DNA from: Ignatzschineria indica
GTDB taxonomy: Bacteria; Pseudomonadota; Gammaproteobacteria; Cardiobacteriales; Wohlfahrtiimonadaceae
Direction: 5' to 3'
Assembly (NCBI RefSeq): GCF_003121925.1
Contig: NZ_QEWR01000003.1
Location: 124,001 to 188,000, forward strand
Length of the DNA: 64,000 nt
The notes beneath the pieces were generated by a model that searched no databases, was not told where the DNA came from, and saw nothing but the letters and a program-made list of their open reading frames with translations. Below, piece after piece: positions 16,679 through 25,248 of this stretch. How positions within the stretch are numbered: the stretch's first letter is position 1; the number at the start of each line of letters is the position of its first letter. A program made the translations under genes and the position numbers.

Positions 16679-17734
16679 GTGATTACAACAGAGATCATTC
16701 AAGAGGATTTGGCTGAATCATTGCCGATTCCATCCGCCGAAAAACAGCTCGAATTTCTCAATAATATTCAGCAGTTAATCAGCTTTGCCGATACAACGGC
16801 AACCTACAAATATGCCCTTCTCTTAAGTATCACGCGCCTTGCTATTGAAAAGGGGAAACCAACGGGCGATCGTCTTGTCTTAAAGTTTTCTGATATCGCC
16901 GATAAATTTATCGAACTCTACTGGAATCAGGCAAAACCTTTTCACTTCCAAGAACAAGAACCTTTTATTCTATTTCAAAGTAATATCTCCCAAGCCGCAA
17001 TTATCAGACGTTTAACAGAGGCACAAGAAAAATATCGCACAATCTCGAAAGCACGTTCTGATAAAGAAGCATGGAATAAATTAAATAGAGCAACTATTCA
17101 GATTATTAAAAACAATCCTATTTGGCGCCTGCAATATATTCAGAAAGAGTCTTTTGAATTTCTCTACAATTACGATCAATCAACCTCTACCGAGATTACG
17201 CTTCTTCCCAATGTGATGTATTGCCTTCGGACCTTCAACCTGATTATTGAAGAGCTTTGTCAAAAAGCATGGGTCGATACGGTACGCTTAAATAAACAAA
17301 ATGCCCATCTTTTAGATTCCCTGCCCGATCTTGATACTTTTCTCTTTGAAACTGATCGCAACCAACTCAGTAAAGTACAACCGATCTTACAAGAGATTCA
17401 AAATAATCGTTGCTTCTACTGTAATAAACCAATACGAAACCGATCTGCTGTTGATCACTTTATTCCTTGGTCACTCTATCAGGTCGATACGGCACATAAT
17501 TTCGTACTAGCGGATCATAGCTGTAATAGTAAGAAGAGTAACTTCCTCGCAGATCTCCACTTTTATCAAAAATGGTTAGAGAGAAATCTCGAATATGATG
17601 CATTCATCACCGAGGAGATCAGCAAAATAGGATTTATCGCCGATCGAATCCGTTCTGAATCGATTGCCAATTGGGCTTATACTCAAGTGCAGAATAAAAA
17701 TGGACTGTCGTTATGGACGCCGGAGAATAAATAA
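16679..17734 (+). CDS. HNH endonuclease-domain protein
   Basis: A 351-residue protein with a GTG start and AGAGGAG 8 bases upstream. Residues about 235-300 form an HNH nuclease domain: CFYCNKPI supplies two zinc-binding cysteines, AVDHFIPWS the core Asp-His, HNFVLADHSCN the middle Asn, and SCNSKKSN the final metal site. The first 220 residues are helical, without a recognised domain, and could bind substrate or a partner. The gene starts 3 bp after the methyltransferase gene, so the products are made together. HNH domains cut or nick DNA in restriction, phage defence and homing systems; which applies here is open. Confidence 0.85.
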   Translation: MITTEIIQEDLAESLPIPSAEKQLEFLNNIQQLISFADTTATYKYALLLSITRLAIEKGKPTGDRLVLKFSDIADKFIELYWNQAKPFHFQEQEPFILFQSNISQAAIIRRLTEAQEKYRTISKARSDKEAWNKLNRATIQIIKNNPIWRLQYIQKESFEFLYNYDQSTSTEITLLPNVMYCLRTFNLIIEELCQKAWVDTVRLNKQNAHLLDSLPDLDTFLFETDRNQLSKVQPILQEIQNNRCFYCNKPIRNRSAVDHFIPWSLYQVDTAHNFVLADHSCNSKKSNFLADLHFYQKWLERNLEYDAFITEEISKIGFIADRIRSESIANWAYTQVQNKNGLSLWTPENK

Positions 17735-17923
17735 GATTTTCCAAAATCTTTCTTGTTTGAAATTGGTACTGCTCCACTGTTATTAAACAATTAAACTCAT
17801 GCGATCAACTATCGAAAATATTAAATCCGATATAATGGCAATCATTATCTGATATTGTCACTGAATAGATGTTGCCGGCGGGATCAATTTAGTCTTTGCC
17901 CTATTTATAAAGGATCACAGAAG

Positions 17924-18646
17924 ATGAGTTACGAAAAGACACTCAGCCCGATTAAAACGCCGAAGACGCCGCTTGTGGAGTCGCCGATGATGGCCTTTAT
18001 TTTGGCGCTGATTGCCGGCTGTTTAAATGGATATACTTACCATAAAATCAAGGCATTTAGCACATTGCAATCGGGGAACTTTATCCTCCTTGGAGAGAGT
18101 GCGGCAACGGGAGATTGGGAGCATTTTAAGCGGATTATCTGGGTGGGGATTGCCTTTGGACTGGGGTCGATGACAACCGCATTTATCGCCTATCTGGAAG
18201 AGGAGAGACGTAAGACTTGGGCTTTTGTGATTCTCTCTTTTGAGGTTTTACTCTTAACGGTTTTGGGAACCGGCATTTTAGATGGCTATCTCACTATTAC
18301 CCATATCTGCCTTATTATCTCCTTTATTGCCGGCATGCAGGGGAATGCGTTCCATAAAGTGGATGGTATGACCTATGGAAATGTTGCCATTACGCCGGTA
18401 TTGCAAGAGGCTTTTAACTTCTTGATGCTCACCCTCTTTGGGCGAATTCATGCGCTCATTAAGAGTTTGATCTTCTTTTATGTAATTGCCGGCTTTGCCC
18501 TAGGCGGTTTTATCGGCACGATTGCGACGGCTCACTTTAATGAGAAGATGCTCTTCTTCCCGGCATTGGTCCTTCTTTTGGTATTGATCTATCTTCTCTA
18601 TGCGAAAGATAATGAGCATGAACCGATCGATTCTCACTATAGTTAA
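17924..18646 (+). CDS. DUF1275 (YoaK-type) membrane protein
   Basis: A 240-residue membrane protein with about six hydrophobic segments. The first carries the DUF1275 features: LIAGCLNGYTYHKIKAFST followed by LQSGNFILLGES. E. coli YoaK belongs to the same family; no biochemical role is established. The ATG at 17924 is preferred over an upstream in-frame start because AAAGGA lies 9 bases before it. It stands alone, converging with the transporter gene at 18875. Confidence 0.85.
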   Translation: MSYEKTLSPIKTPKTPLVESPMMAFILALIAGCLNGYTYHKIKAFSTLQSGNFILLGESAATGDWEHFKRIIWVGIAFGLGSMTTAFIAYLEEERRKTWAFVILSFEVLLLTVLGTGILDGYLTITHICLIISFIAGMQGNAFHKVDGMTYGNVAITPVLQEAFNFLMLTLFGRIHALIKSLIFFYVIAGFALGGFIGTIATAHFNEKMLFFPALVLLLVLIYLLYAKDNEHEPIDSHYS

Positions 18647-18775
18647 ACGTTAATAATATACAATCGCCCGCTTTAAAGCGCTTATCACTAGTTTCATCAT
18701 CGACATCGCCGGCATCTTCAGAGCTTTGCATATTGCCGGCATTGTTAGTAACAGACTGAGAATCAACCTTACAGC

Positions 18776-18825
18776 AAAAAGCCTTAGCAGATATGATTTT
18801 CTATGGTCTTCATATTGCTAAGGCT
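18776..18825 (-). terminator. terminator between convergent genes
   Basis: A 10-bp perfect stem (18780-18789 with 18816-18825, arm AGCCTTAGCA), extended by a few more pairs, closes a loop. On the reverse strand it is followed by five T, 50 bases past the transporter stop codon. It can also act on the DUF1275 transcript. Confidence 0.8.
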
Positions 18826-18874
18826 CTCTTATATCTCTTTGATATTCTCTTTGACTGATACAGATCGATATCGG

Positions 18875-20191
18875 CTACATAAAGAACATCACCGCTGCTA
18901 ATCCCGCAACAATTAAGGGAACGTTGTAGTGTAAAAATGTCGGTACACAGGTATCCCAGATATGATTATGTTGTCCATCGGCATTCAATCCGGCAGTGGG
19001 TCCTAAAGTAGAATCGGAAGCAGGTGAGCCGGCATCGCCGAGTGCTGCGGCAACGACAATCAGCATCGTTGTTGCTTCTACAGAGAATCCTAATGCCATA
19101 CTAAATGGAACATAGATGGTGGCAATAATCGGAATTGTTCCGAATGAAGTACCGATCCCCATGGTGACTAATAACCCGACGATCAACATCATCGCCGCGC
19201 CCCAGAATTGGCTACCGCCGACAAGATCTTTTGAGACCTGAACGATATGATCAACTCCGCCTGTCTCTCTTAAAAGATGAGCGTAACCCGATGCGATTAA
19301 CATTACAAAGGCGATAAAACCCATCAATCTTACCCCATCTAAAATCGCACTATCTTGCGCTTTAAAAGGAATCGCTTTAAAGAGCACCATAATCCCTAAG
19401 CCGATCAATGCTCCTAATGGCAGTGAACCTGTCCAGAGTTGCACAACAAAGGCACTGAGCGCACCTAAAATCGCGCCAAGATGTTGCAGTGTGAAGTGAT
19501 CCGTCACCGCTAATTCTGACTCTTTTGATGCAATAATGGGAAGATTTTTATAGTTGCGCTTTTTACGATAGCTGATAAAGATCGCAATCAAGAGACCGAC
19601 CACCATACTCAATGCTGGAATCCAAACATATTTCCACACTTCAGTATTGGCAACTTCCATCCCGTTGAGCGTCATATTCTCGGCAACAACACCGTGGAAG
19701 ATGAGTCCAAATCCAAGAGGAAGCGCAACATAAGGCGCTTTAAGACCGAAGGTTAAACAGCAAGCTGCCGCCCGGCGATCCATCTTAATATCATTCATCA
19801 TCTTGAGTAGTGGTGGAATCAAGATCGGAATAAAGGCGATATGCACCGGAATCACGTTTTGGGAAAGACACGCAACACCCGCTAAAATCAGCAAGAAAAC
19901 CTTTCCGCGCTTTCCAACAACTCGCTCCATCTTATTGGATAAAATGGTGGTCAAGCCTGTCTGGGCGATACCTCCGGCAAGTGCGCCGAGCAGGACGTAA
20001 CTTAAAGCGGTATTCGCCTGCCCTCCCATTCCCGAGACGATAAGATCCATCGTCTTACTGATATCGAATCCACCGACTAAACCACCGACAATTGCAGAGA
20101 TCATAATCGCTAATAGAATATTAACGTTAATCAAACAGAGTACAATCATCAAAACTACTGAAATAAGAACTGGATTTAATAAAATTTCCAT
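18875..20191 (-). CDS. Na+/H+ antiporter-like transporter (YuiF type), candidate histidine permease
   Basis: A 438-residue protein with 10-12 membrane segments, of the NhaC-like family that includes Bacillus YuiF. Features seen are the glycine-rich segments (SAIVGGLVGGFDIS, LLGALAGGIAQTG) and the conserved ALGDAGSPASDSTLGPT loop near residue 388. A strong purine-rich ribosome site (GGAGGGGGAG) precedes the ATG. It lies 214 bp downstream of hutH on the same strand, and such genes often accompany histidine utilisation genes, so histidine uptake is the likely role (inference). Confidence 0.83.
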   Translation of the reverse strand: MEILLNPVLISVVLMIVLCLINVNILLAIMISAIVGGLVGGFDISKTMDLIVSGMGGQANTALSYVLLGALAGGIAQTGLTTILSNKMERVVGKRGKVFLLILAGVACLSQNVIPVHIAFIPILIPPLLKMMNDIKMDRRAAACCLTFGLKAPYVALPLGFGLIFHGVVAENMTLNGMEVANTEVWKYVWIPALSMVVGLLIAIFISYRKKRNYKNLPIIASKESELAVTDHFTLQHLGAILGALSAFVVQLWTGSLPLGALIGLGIMVLFKAIPFKAQDSAILDGVRLMGFIAFVMLIASGYAHLLRETGGVDHIVQVSKDLVGGSQFWGAAMMLIVGLLVTMGIGTSFGTIPIIATIYVPFSMALGFSVEATTMLIVVAAALGDAGSPASDSTLGPTAGLNADGQHNHIWDTCVPTFLHYNVPLIVAGLAAVMFFM

Positions 20192-20391
20192 ATTCTCCCC
20201 CTCCTTAAACTTTCACTGAGCGATACCGCTCTCAATTATTAGAATTATTGTAAATTATTATGGTTGTTATGATGTGAGTTACTATTGTGCATTGCCTCCT
20301 ATTGGCGCATATCACGGTTGATAAAAGGAACCCGGCAGTCAAGACAGCAAACTGCCAGCTTCCGGTGCTAAAAATCGAACAATTATGAGAC

Positions 20392-20417
20392 AAAAAAGCT
20401 AGGAATTAACCTAGCTT
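20392..20417 (-). terminator. terminator overlapping the end of hutH
   Basis: On the reverse strand an 8-bp stem (20410-20417 with 20396-20403, arm AAGCTAGG) with a 6-base loop containing the hutH stop codon is followed by six T. Transcription would stop immediately after hutH, so the downstream transporter probably has its own promoter in the 214-bp gap. Confidence 0.8.
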
Positions 20418-21950
20418 CTCGCCTAATGCAGATTCAACAGCATCGATCAGATCCTCATTAATAAGATCGATCACTTTATGCATATCGACATAAGCAATAC
20501 GATCTTCCGTTAATGCAGAGACCTGCTCACGAACCGCATGATAGGCAACATGAGTTCCTTTTCCGAGTGCTTTGCCGGCATCTTTCTTATTAAGATCAAT
20601 CGCTTGACATGCGAGCATCATCTCCATACCGACCACTGATTTTGCATTCTTATAGATATCGAGCGCTTTACGCGCAGCAATGGTTCCCATACTGACGTGA
20701 TCTTCCTGATTCGCAGATGAGGGAATCGAATCGACACTTGCCGGATGTGCTAAAACTTTATTTTCAGAGACTAAGGAAGCCGCTGCATATTGCACAATCA
20801 TATAGCCGGAGTGTAATCCGCCCTGCTCGGTTAAAAATGCCGGAAGATCATTGTTGAGTGCCGGATTAACAAGACGCTCTATACGGCGCTCACTGACGTT
20901 AGCGATCTCTGCTAGTGCGATCCCTAAGAAATCGAATGCTAATGCCATTGGTTGACCGTGGAAGTGACCGCCGGAGATTCCCATACCTTTATCACGCAGA
21001 ATGATGGGATTGTCGGTGACGGAGTTGATTTCAATCTCAACACGTTCACGCACATAATTGAGTGCATCATGGCTTGCACCCTGAATTTGAGGCGCACAAC
21101 GAAGCGAATATGCATCTTGCACACGCAGATCCCCTTGATGTGTCGTTCTTTCACTGCCGGCAAGGAGCGTTAAGAGATTCGCAGCAACCTGCTTCTGCCC
21201 TGGATGAGGACGAAGTGCATGCAATTCAGGGATAAAAGGATCGGTAATGCCGTTGAGTGCTTCAATTGTTAAACTTGTGGCAATATCACTCGCTTTAAGA
21301 AGGGTGATTGAATCAAAAACCGTTAACGCACCTACTGCTGTCATCACCTGTGTGCCATTGATAAGTGCTAATCCCTCTTTAGAGGTAAGCTCGATCGGTG
21401 TAATGCCGGCACGTTTCATCGCCTCGATTCCGGAGAGCATCTCGCCTTCATACTCTGCTTCCCCTTCACCAATCATCGGCAAAACCATATGCGCTAGCGG
21501 AACCAGATCACCACTTGCACCTAAAGAGCCCTTCTCATAAATTTTGGGATGTACGCCTCTATTGAGCATCTCAATCAAGGTCTGAAGTGTACTTAAACGA
21601 ATGCCGGAGAAGCCCTTCGCAAGATTGTTAATGCGCAGTAACATGATCGCCCGCACTACTTCACGACTAAAGCAGTTACCAATACCGCAAGAGTGGCTAA
21701 TGATCAGATTCTTTTGCAGATCTTTCGCTTCCTCTTTAGAGATATGAACGGTACTAAAGTTACCAAAGCCTGTGGTAATGCCGTAAACAGCTTCGCCCGA
21801 CTCTACTAATTGATCGACAAATTGACGTGATTTTTCGACCTCTTCAATCGCCGCTTCGCTCAACTTGATCGGCACATCTTCACGCGCAACACGAACAATA
21901 TCTTCTAACGTTAAACTATGACCATCAATCTTGATATATTCTTGTGACAT
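20406..21950 (-). CDS. hutH: histidine ammonia-lyase
   Basis: A 514-residue enzyme of the aromatic ammonia-lyase family that removes ammonia from L-histidine to give urocanate, the first step of histidine breakdown. The Ala-Ser-Gly triad that cyclises to the MIO cofactor is at 145-147 within GSLGASGDLVPLAH, and the conserved Tyr56 (VYGITTGFG) is present. Length is normal (about 510). Other hut genes (hutU, hutI, hutG) are not in the window, so the pathway is split or incomplete here. A long spacer with a 24-bp palindrome lies upstream. Confidence 0.97.
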   Translation of the reverse strand: MSQEYIKIDGHSLTLEDIVRVAREDVPIKLSEAAIEEVEKSRQFVDQLVESGEAVYGITTGFGNFSTVHISKEEAKDLQKNLIISHSCGIGNCFSREVVRAIMLLRINNLAKGFSGIRLSTLQTLIEMLNRGVHPKIYEKGSLGASGDLVPLAHMVLPMIGEGEAEYEGEMLSGIEAMKRAGITPIELTSKEGLALINGTQVMTAVGALTVFDSITLLKASDIATSLTIEALNGITDPFIPELHALRPHPGQKQVAANLLTLLAGSERTTHQGDLRVQDAYSLRCAPQIQGASHDALNYVRERVEIEINSVTDNPIILRDKGMGISGGHFHGQPMALAFDFLGIALAEIANVSERRIERLVNPALNNDLPAFLTEQGGLHSGYMIVQYAAASLVSENKVLAHPASVDSIPSSANQEDHVSMGTIAARKALDIYKNAKSVVGMEMMLACQAIDLNKKDAGKALGKGTHVAYHAVREQVSALTEDRIAYVDMHKVIDLINEDLIDAVESALGEKLG

Positions 21951-22136
21951 ACTCTTCTCCTTCTATTGAGAACCCCTGAGAAGTTCGAGATATTTGTGTA
22001 ATAGCTCTGCACCCACCTCGATTCTTATCCTCGTTCTCATCTATTTATATTTATTGTTTTATCGATTGCTTTATCGGTTGTTTCATCGGTACTTCATTAT
22101 CTCGATACAACTTTGATACGATTTTTAATACGGGTT

Positions 22137-22298
22137 TTAATGCAATTGCGGCATTGCAATGCCGCAATAAGATCCATTTAGAATGTCAGAAGGAGAATCT
22201 CGATCGATCGAGAACGATCCACAATATTGGTCCGTCAACTGCTGAGTGAATTGCTCTACAAATTGCTCTACAAATTGCCCTAAAAATTGTCTAGTCAA
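22137..22298 (-). CDS. possible 53-codon small ORF upstream of hutH
   Basis: On the reverse strand a TTG start at 22298 is preceded by AGGAGGAG at 7 bases, a much better ribosome site than chance provides. The frame stays open for 53 codons. The N-terminal half contains a repeated Gln-Phe-Val-Glu unit (QFVEQFVEQF), encoded by 12-bp tandem repeats; the C-terminal half has two cysteines (QYC, SYC). The last codons overlap the 24-bp palindrome at 22145-22168. It is on the hutH strand, 186 bp upstream. It could be a leader peptide or an accident in a repeat-built spacer; a TTG start and lack of homologue knowledge keep confidence low. Confidence 0.35.
   Translation of the reverse strand: MTRQFLGQFVEQFVEQFTQQLTDQYCGSFSIDRDSPSDILNGSYCGIAMPQLH
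22145..22168. promoter_or_regulatory. 24-bp perfect palindrome upstream of hutH
   Basis: The sequence from 22145 to 22168 is a perfect 24-bp dyad with half-site ATTGCGGCATTG and no spacer. A perfect dyad with no loop is more like a protein-binding operator than an RNA hairpin. It lies about 195 bp upstream of the hutH start on the side where the promoter should be. No HutC gene is in view, so the binding protein is unknown. Confidence 0.5.
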
Positions 22299-22299
22299 T

Positions 22300-22723
22300 T
22301 TCTATCTCCTCCTATTACTCAATCTAAAATGAACACTTCGATCTCTCTTTATTATTTAATTCGCCATCAACAGGCGCTAAAATCAATGTGTTACATCTTA
22401 ATAGTGTGATCTCTTCTTATATTTTCTTTATCGCTACTCTATCTTTATTTGTATAGACATTTATAGATCACCCCAACACTTAATCACGATTCAAAAATTA
22501 CGGCAACATTTTTTCGCAAATTTTAAGGATGAAAAAGAGGAGAAAAGAGAATTTATATCGCAAAATCAATAAATTAGAGAAAAAGAGGGCTTTTAAAAAA
22601 AGTAGAAAAAAGGCAGAAAAAAGAGAACACTTTCCAAAAAATAGCCTTTAATATCAAGCTATTACACTACTATAGCAGTACAGCAATACAGCCCTTTAGA
22701 GGTGGGGTTCGGGGAGATAACAA
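22300..22723. other. AT-rich spacer, nothing coding seen
   Basis: About 420 bp between the small ORF region and the hairpin after the MscS gene. It contains A-rich and GA-rich runs (about 22530-22640). No ORF with a ribosome site, no A or B repeat elements. Confidence 0.45.
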
Positions 22724-22754
22724 ATAACCCCATAAAATCACTTTATGGGGTTAT
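22724..22754 (-). terminator. hairpin downstream of the MscS gene
   Basis: A 13-bp perfect stem (arm ATAACCCCATAAA, 22724-22736 with 22742-22754) with a 5-base loop. On the reverse strand it is followed by TTTGTTATC, a modest T-rich tail. It lies about 125 bases past the MscS gene and is probably its terminator. Confidence 0.55.
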
Positions 22755-22880
22755 CACTTATAGGAAAAGAGCGACTTTAGTAACGACTCTAGTAACGACT
22801 TTAATAACAACTTTAATCTGTGCTGACTCTAAATTTAGAATCTCATTATTATCGATCGAGTATCATCTTGCTTTATCACT

Positions 22881-24047
22881 TTAGGATTTCGGCGTCACTG
22901 TCGGCGTACTATCGATCTTGCTCGCTACTGCATCTGCCTCTGGAAGAGGCGTTGCCGGCATCTCTGGTTGCTTCACCTCAACTTTCAACGCGCCCTCATT
23001 ATTATCAAGATAGAGAAGCTGTGTCGTATCGGCAAAGTCAGCACCATTTTTATGGACTATCTCAATAATCTTGAGATAGACCTCTTGTTGCGCTTCTAAC
23101 CACTCTGCCCATTTTACCGTCTTGGTAAAGCAGTAGATCATAATATTGAGAGAGGATTCGCCAAAGGCATTAAAGTAGACTAACAGTGTCTGCGTCAAAT
23201 CGATCTTAGGATTCTGTTGCAGCATGGTTCGAATATCATTCACCACAGCATTGACCTTGTCGGCATCTTCATAACGCAGGCCGATCTCTGTATTGATCCG
23301 GCGATTAGTCATTCTCCCCGGGTTTTCAACACTAATTGAGGAGAAGAGCGCATTGGGAATATAGAGAGGTCGATTATCAAAAGTCATAATCTTAGTGCTA
23401 CGCCAACCGATCTCTTTTACTACACCTTCAATCTTACGATCAGGAGAGTTGATCCAGTCGCCGATATTGAAGGGTCGCTCAAAGAAGAGCATCACACCGG
23501 AGAAGAAGTTACTCAAAACATCTTTACTCGCAAAACCGATCGCAATGCCGCCAATCCCCCCAAAGGTCATCAATCCAGAGAGACTCAAGCCAAAGTGCTC
23601 ACCAAAGAGCAGTAGAACAATTAAGAAGATCGCAATCTTTAAGACGCGCGTAATGATCTTTGCCGAAGTTTTATCCGCCCCCTTCTCAATCTGTGAGCGT
23701 TCTAAACTATTGACCATAAAGAAGAGCGATTGAATCAGAATTAATCCGATCAAAACCATCTGCACAATCACCACCATCTTGGCCGTAATCATCTTAATAT
23801 GGAAATCGGTCAATGCCATCTGCAGATATTGAGAGAGTACAAAGACACCGAAAGCTAAAATTCCGCCCAAAATAAAGTGGCTTACAATACCATTTTGGGT
23901 CCAACGTTTTTTACGGACGATAAAACTTAAAGCGAGATAGAGAAAGAGCACCACCAATAAGAGTCCAATGCCAATCCCATATTTAATGACTAAAGGATTA
24001 CTAATAATCTCTTTGACCTTTAATGGGTCTGCTAACATCTCTTTCAT
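22881..24047 (-). CDS. MscS-family mechanosensitive channel
   Basis: A 388-residue inner-membrane protein with four or five membrane segments. The pore-lining helix and the start of the beta domain are well kept: GGIGGIAIGFASKDVLSNFF (about residues 166-185) followed by ERPFNIGDWI. The C-terminal domain matches the MscS cytoplasmic cage, ending in a proline-rich tail (about residues 365-388). These channels open under membrane tension and release solutes during osmotic downshift. It is longer than MscS itself and closer in size to E. coli YnaI. It is a single gene with a 12-bp tandem repeat tract upstream. Confidence 0.93.
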   Translation of the reverse strand: MKEMLADPLKVKEIISNPLVIKYGIGIGLLLVVLFLYLALSFIVRKKRWTQNGIVSHFILGGILAFGVFVLSQYLQMALTDFHIKMITAKMVVIVQMVLIGLILIQSLFFMVNSLERSQIEKGADKTSAKIITRVLKIAIFLIVLLLFGEHFGLSLSGLMTFGGIGGIAIGFASKDVLSNFFSGVMLFFERPFNIGDWINSPDRKIEGVVKEIGWRSTKIMTFDNRPLYIPNALFSSISVENPGRMTNRRINTEIGLRYEDADKVNAVVNDIRTMLQQNPKIDLTQTLLVYFNAFGESSLNIMIYCFTKTVKWAEWLEAQQEVYLKIIEIVHKNGADFADTTQLLYLDNNEGALKVEVKQPEMPATPLPEADAVASKIDSTPTVTPKS

Positions 24048-24254
24048 ATTCTTTAACTCCTAAACATCGACCATCATAGTGTACACCGAGCCCCGTAGAT
24101 TCCCAATGGGAAAAGAGACTCCTTCTGTATCAATTTTCCCCAACGCTCCCCCATAAAACTCAAATGGCTAAGTACGATATCGCTTCTTTTCAGGCGCAGA
24201 ATAGATGCGATTCTCTCCCTGATCTCCTCCTCATTTCACCCTGCATCATTTCTA

Positions 24255-24290
24255 TGATCATTTCATTGATCATTTCATTGATCATTTTTA
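24255..24290. repeat. three 12-bp tandem repeats upstream of the MscS gene
   Basis: TGATCATTTCAT is repeated at 24255-24266 and 24267-24278, with a third diverged copy at 24279-24290. It sits in the 438-bp spacer between divergent genes. The rest of the spacer shows nothing else. Confidence 0.75.
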
Positions 24291-24485
24291 TCATCAGTTA
24301 TGTAAATATAAAGGGGCTCAAAGGTTGTTCATAACGTGGCTACAGTCTATATTGATCTTATCGATGCACGATTTTTAAGTCGCCCCTCTCTTTTATGATT
24401 GAGGTCGCTTTTCTAAACAGTTCTATCCTGTATCACCCTATCTCTAATCTTGCTGAGCGCCTCTCTGCAAAAAGGAATCTTATCT

Positions 24486-25142
24486 ATGGCTATTGGTATC
24501 TTTATTATGGCTGCCGGCTTAAGCCGTCGCTTTAAAGCAGAGAGTAATCAACATAAACTTCTCGTATCGCCCCCACTCTTTGAAGAAGCGCTCCTTACTT
24601 TGACTTACAATCGAGTTAAAGAGGCCTTTAAAGAGGAGGAGATCGTAATTATTACCAATCAATCTGAACCAGAGGTCACAGCGCTTGCACACTCCCTTCA
24701 CCCCCATATCTTAACGATTGAGAGTAACGGCTTAGGCGATAGTATCGGCATTGCGGCACAATCACTCTTAATGGGAAATCATGCATCACTTAAAGCACTC
24801 GAAGGAATCTTTATTCTGCCGGCAGATCTCCCCTATCTCTTATCGGAGACCTTAATCCTCTTAAAAGGATATTTAGAGAAATCGGAACATCCCATTATTC
24901 GCCCCCAATTTCATCATATATCGGGGCACCCCGTTGGCTTTAAAGCGATGCTCTTCCCTCAACTGGCGACGCTTACCGGCGATCTAGGTGCGCAAAAGCT
25001 CCTAAAACCGGAGTTAACCCGAAATATCTCCGTCTTCGATCCCGGCATTATCTGGGATATCGACACGCCGGAAGATCTTCTCACGCAACCGGGCGATCAC
25101 CAATGGTATAGCGCCCCCTATCTGAGAGTAAATCGATCATAA
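24486..25142 (+). CDS. MobA/MocA-like molybdenum cofactor nucleotidyltransferase
   Basis: A 218-residue protein with the NTP-transferase opening IFIMAAGLSRRF (nucleotide-binding loop), the LPADLPYL metal-binding motif near residue 113, and the IWDIDTPEDL ending typical of MocA-type cytidylyltransferases that turn molybdopterin into the dinucleotide form used by xanthine oxidase-family enzymes. The ATG at 24486 puts the loop at the N-terminus, as in relatives. The molybdenum hydroxylase genes begin 2.4 kb further on, so the product probably supplies their cofactor. Between them lie an MFS gene and its regulator. Confidence 0.85.
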   Translation: MAIGIFIMAAGLSRRFKAESNQHKLLVSPPLFEEALLTLTYNRVKEAFKEEEIVIITNQSEPEVTALAHSLHPHILTIESNGLGDSIGIAAQSLLMGNHASLKALEGIFILPADLPYLLSETLILLKGYLEKSEHPIIRPQFHHISGHPVGFKAMLFPQLATLTGDLGAQKLLKPELTRNISVFDPGIIWDIDTPEDLLTQPGDHQWYSAPYLRVNRS

Positions 25143-25248
25143 TCGTTCATAATCACTCATTCATAATCGATCTTTAACAGTTGATCTCGAACAATTGATC
25201 TTAAACAATCGATCACAACTAATAAACAGGCCAGAAAACGATGATCTA

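Noticed and set aside
16088-17734. Type II restriction-modification system
   Set aside because: The methyltransferase lacks a DNA-methylase catalytic motif (no DPPY/NPPY/PC motif seen), so a classical R-M assignment is not supported.
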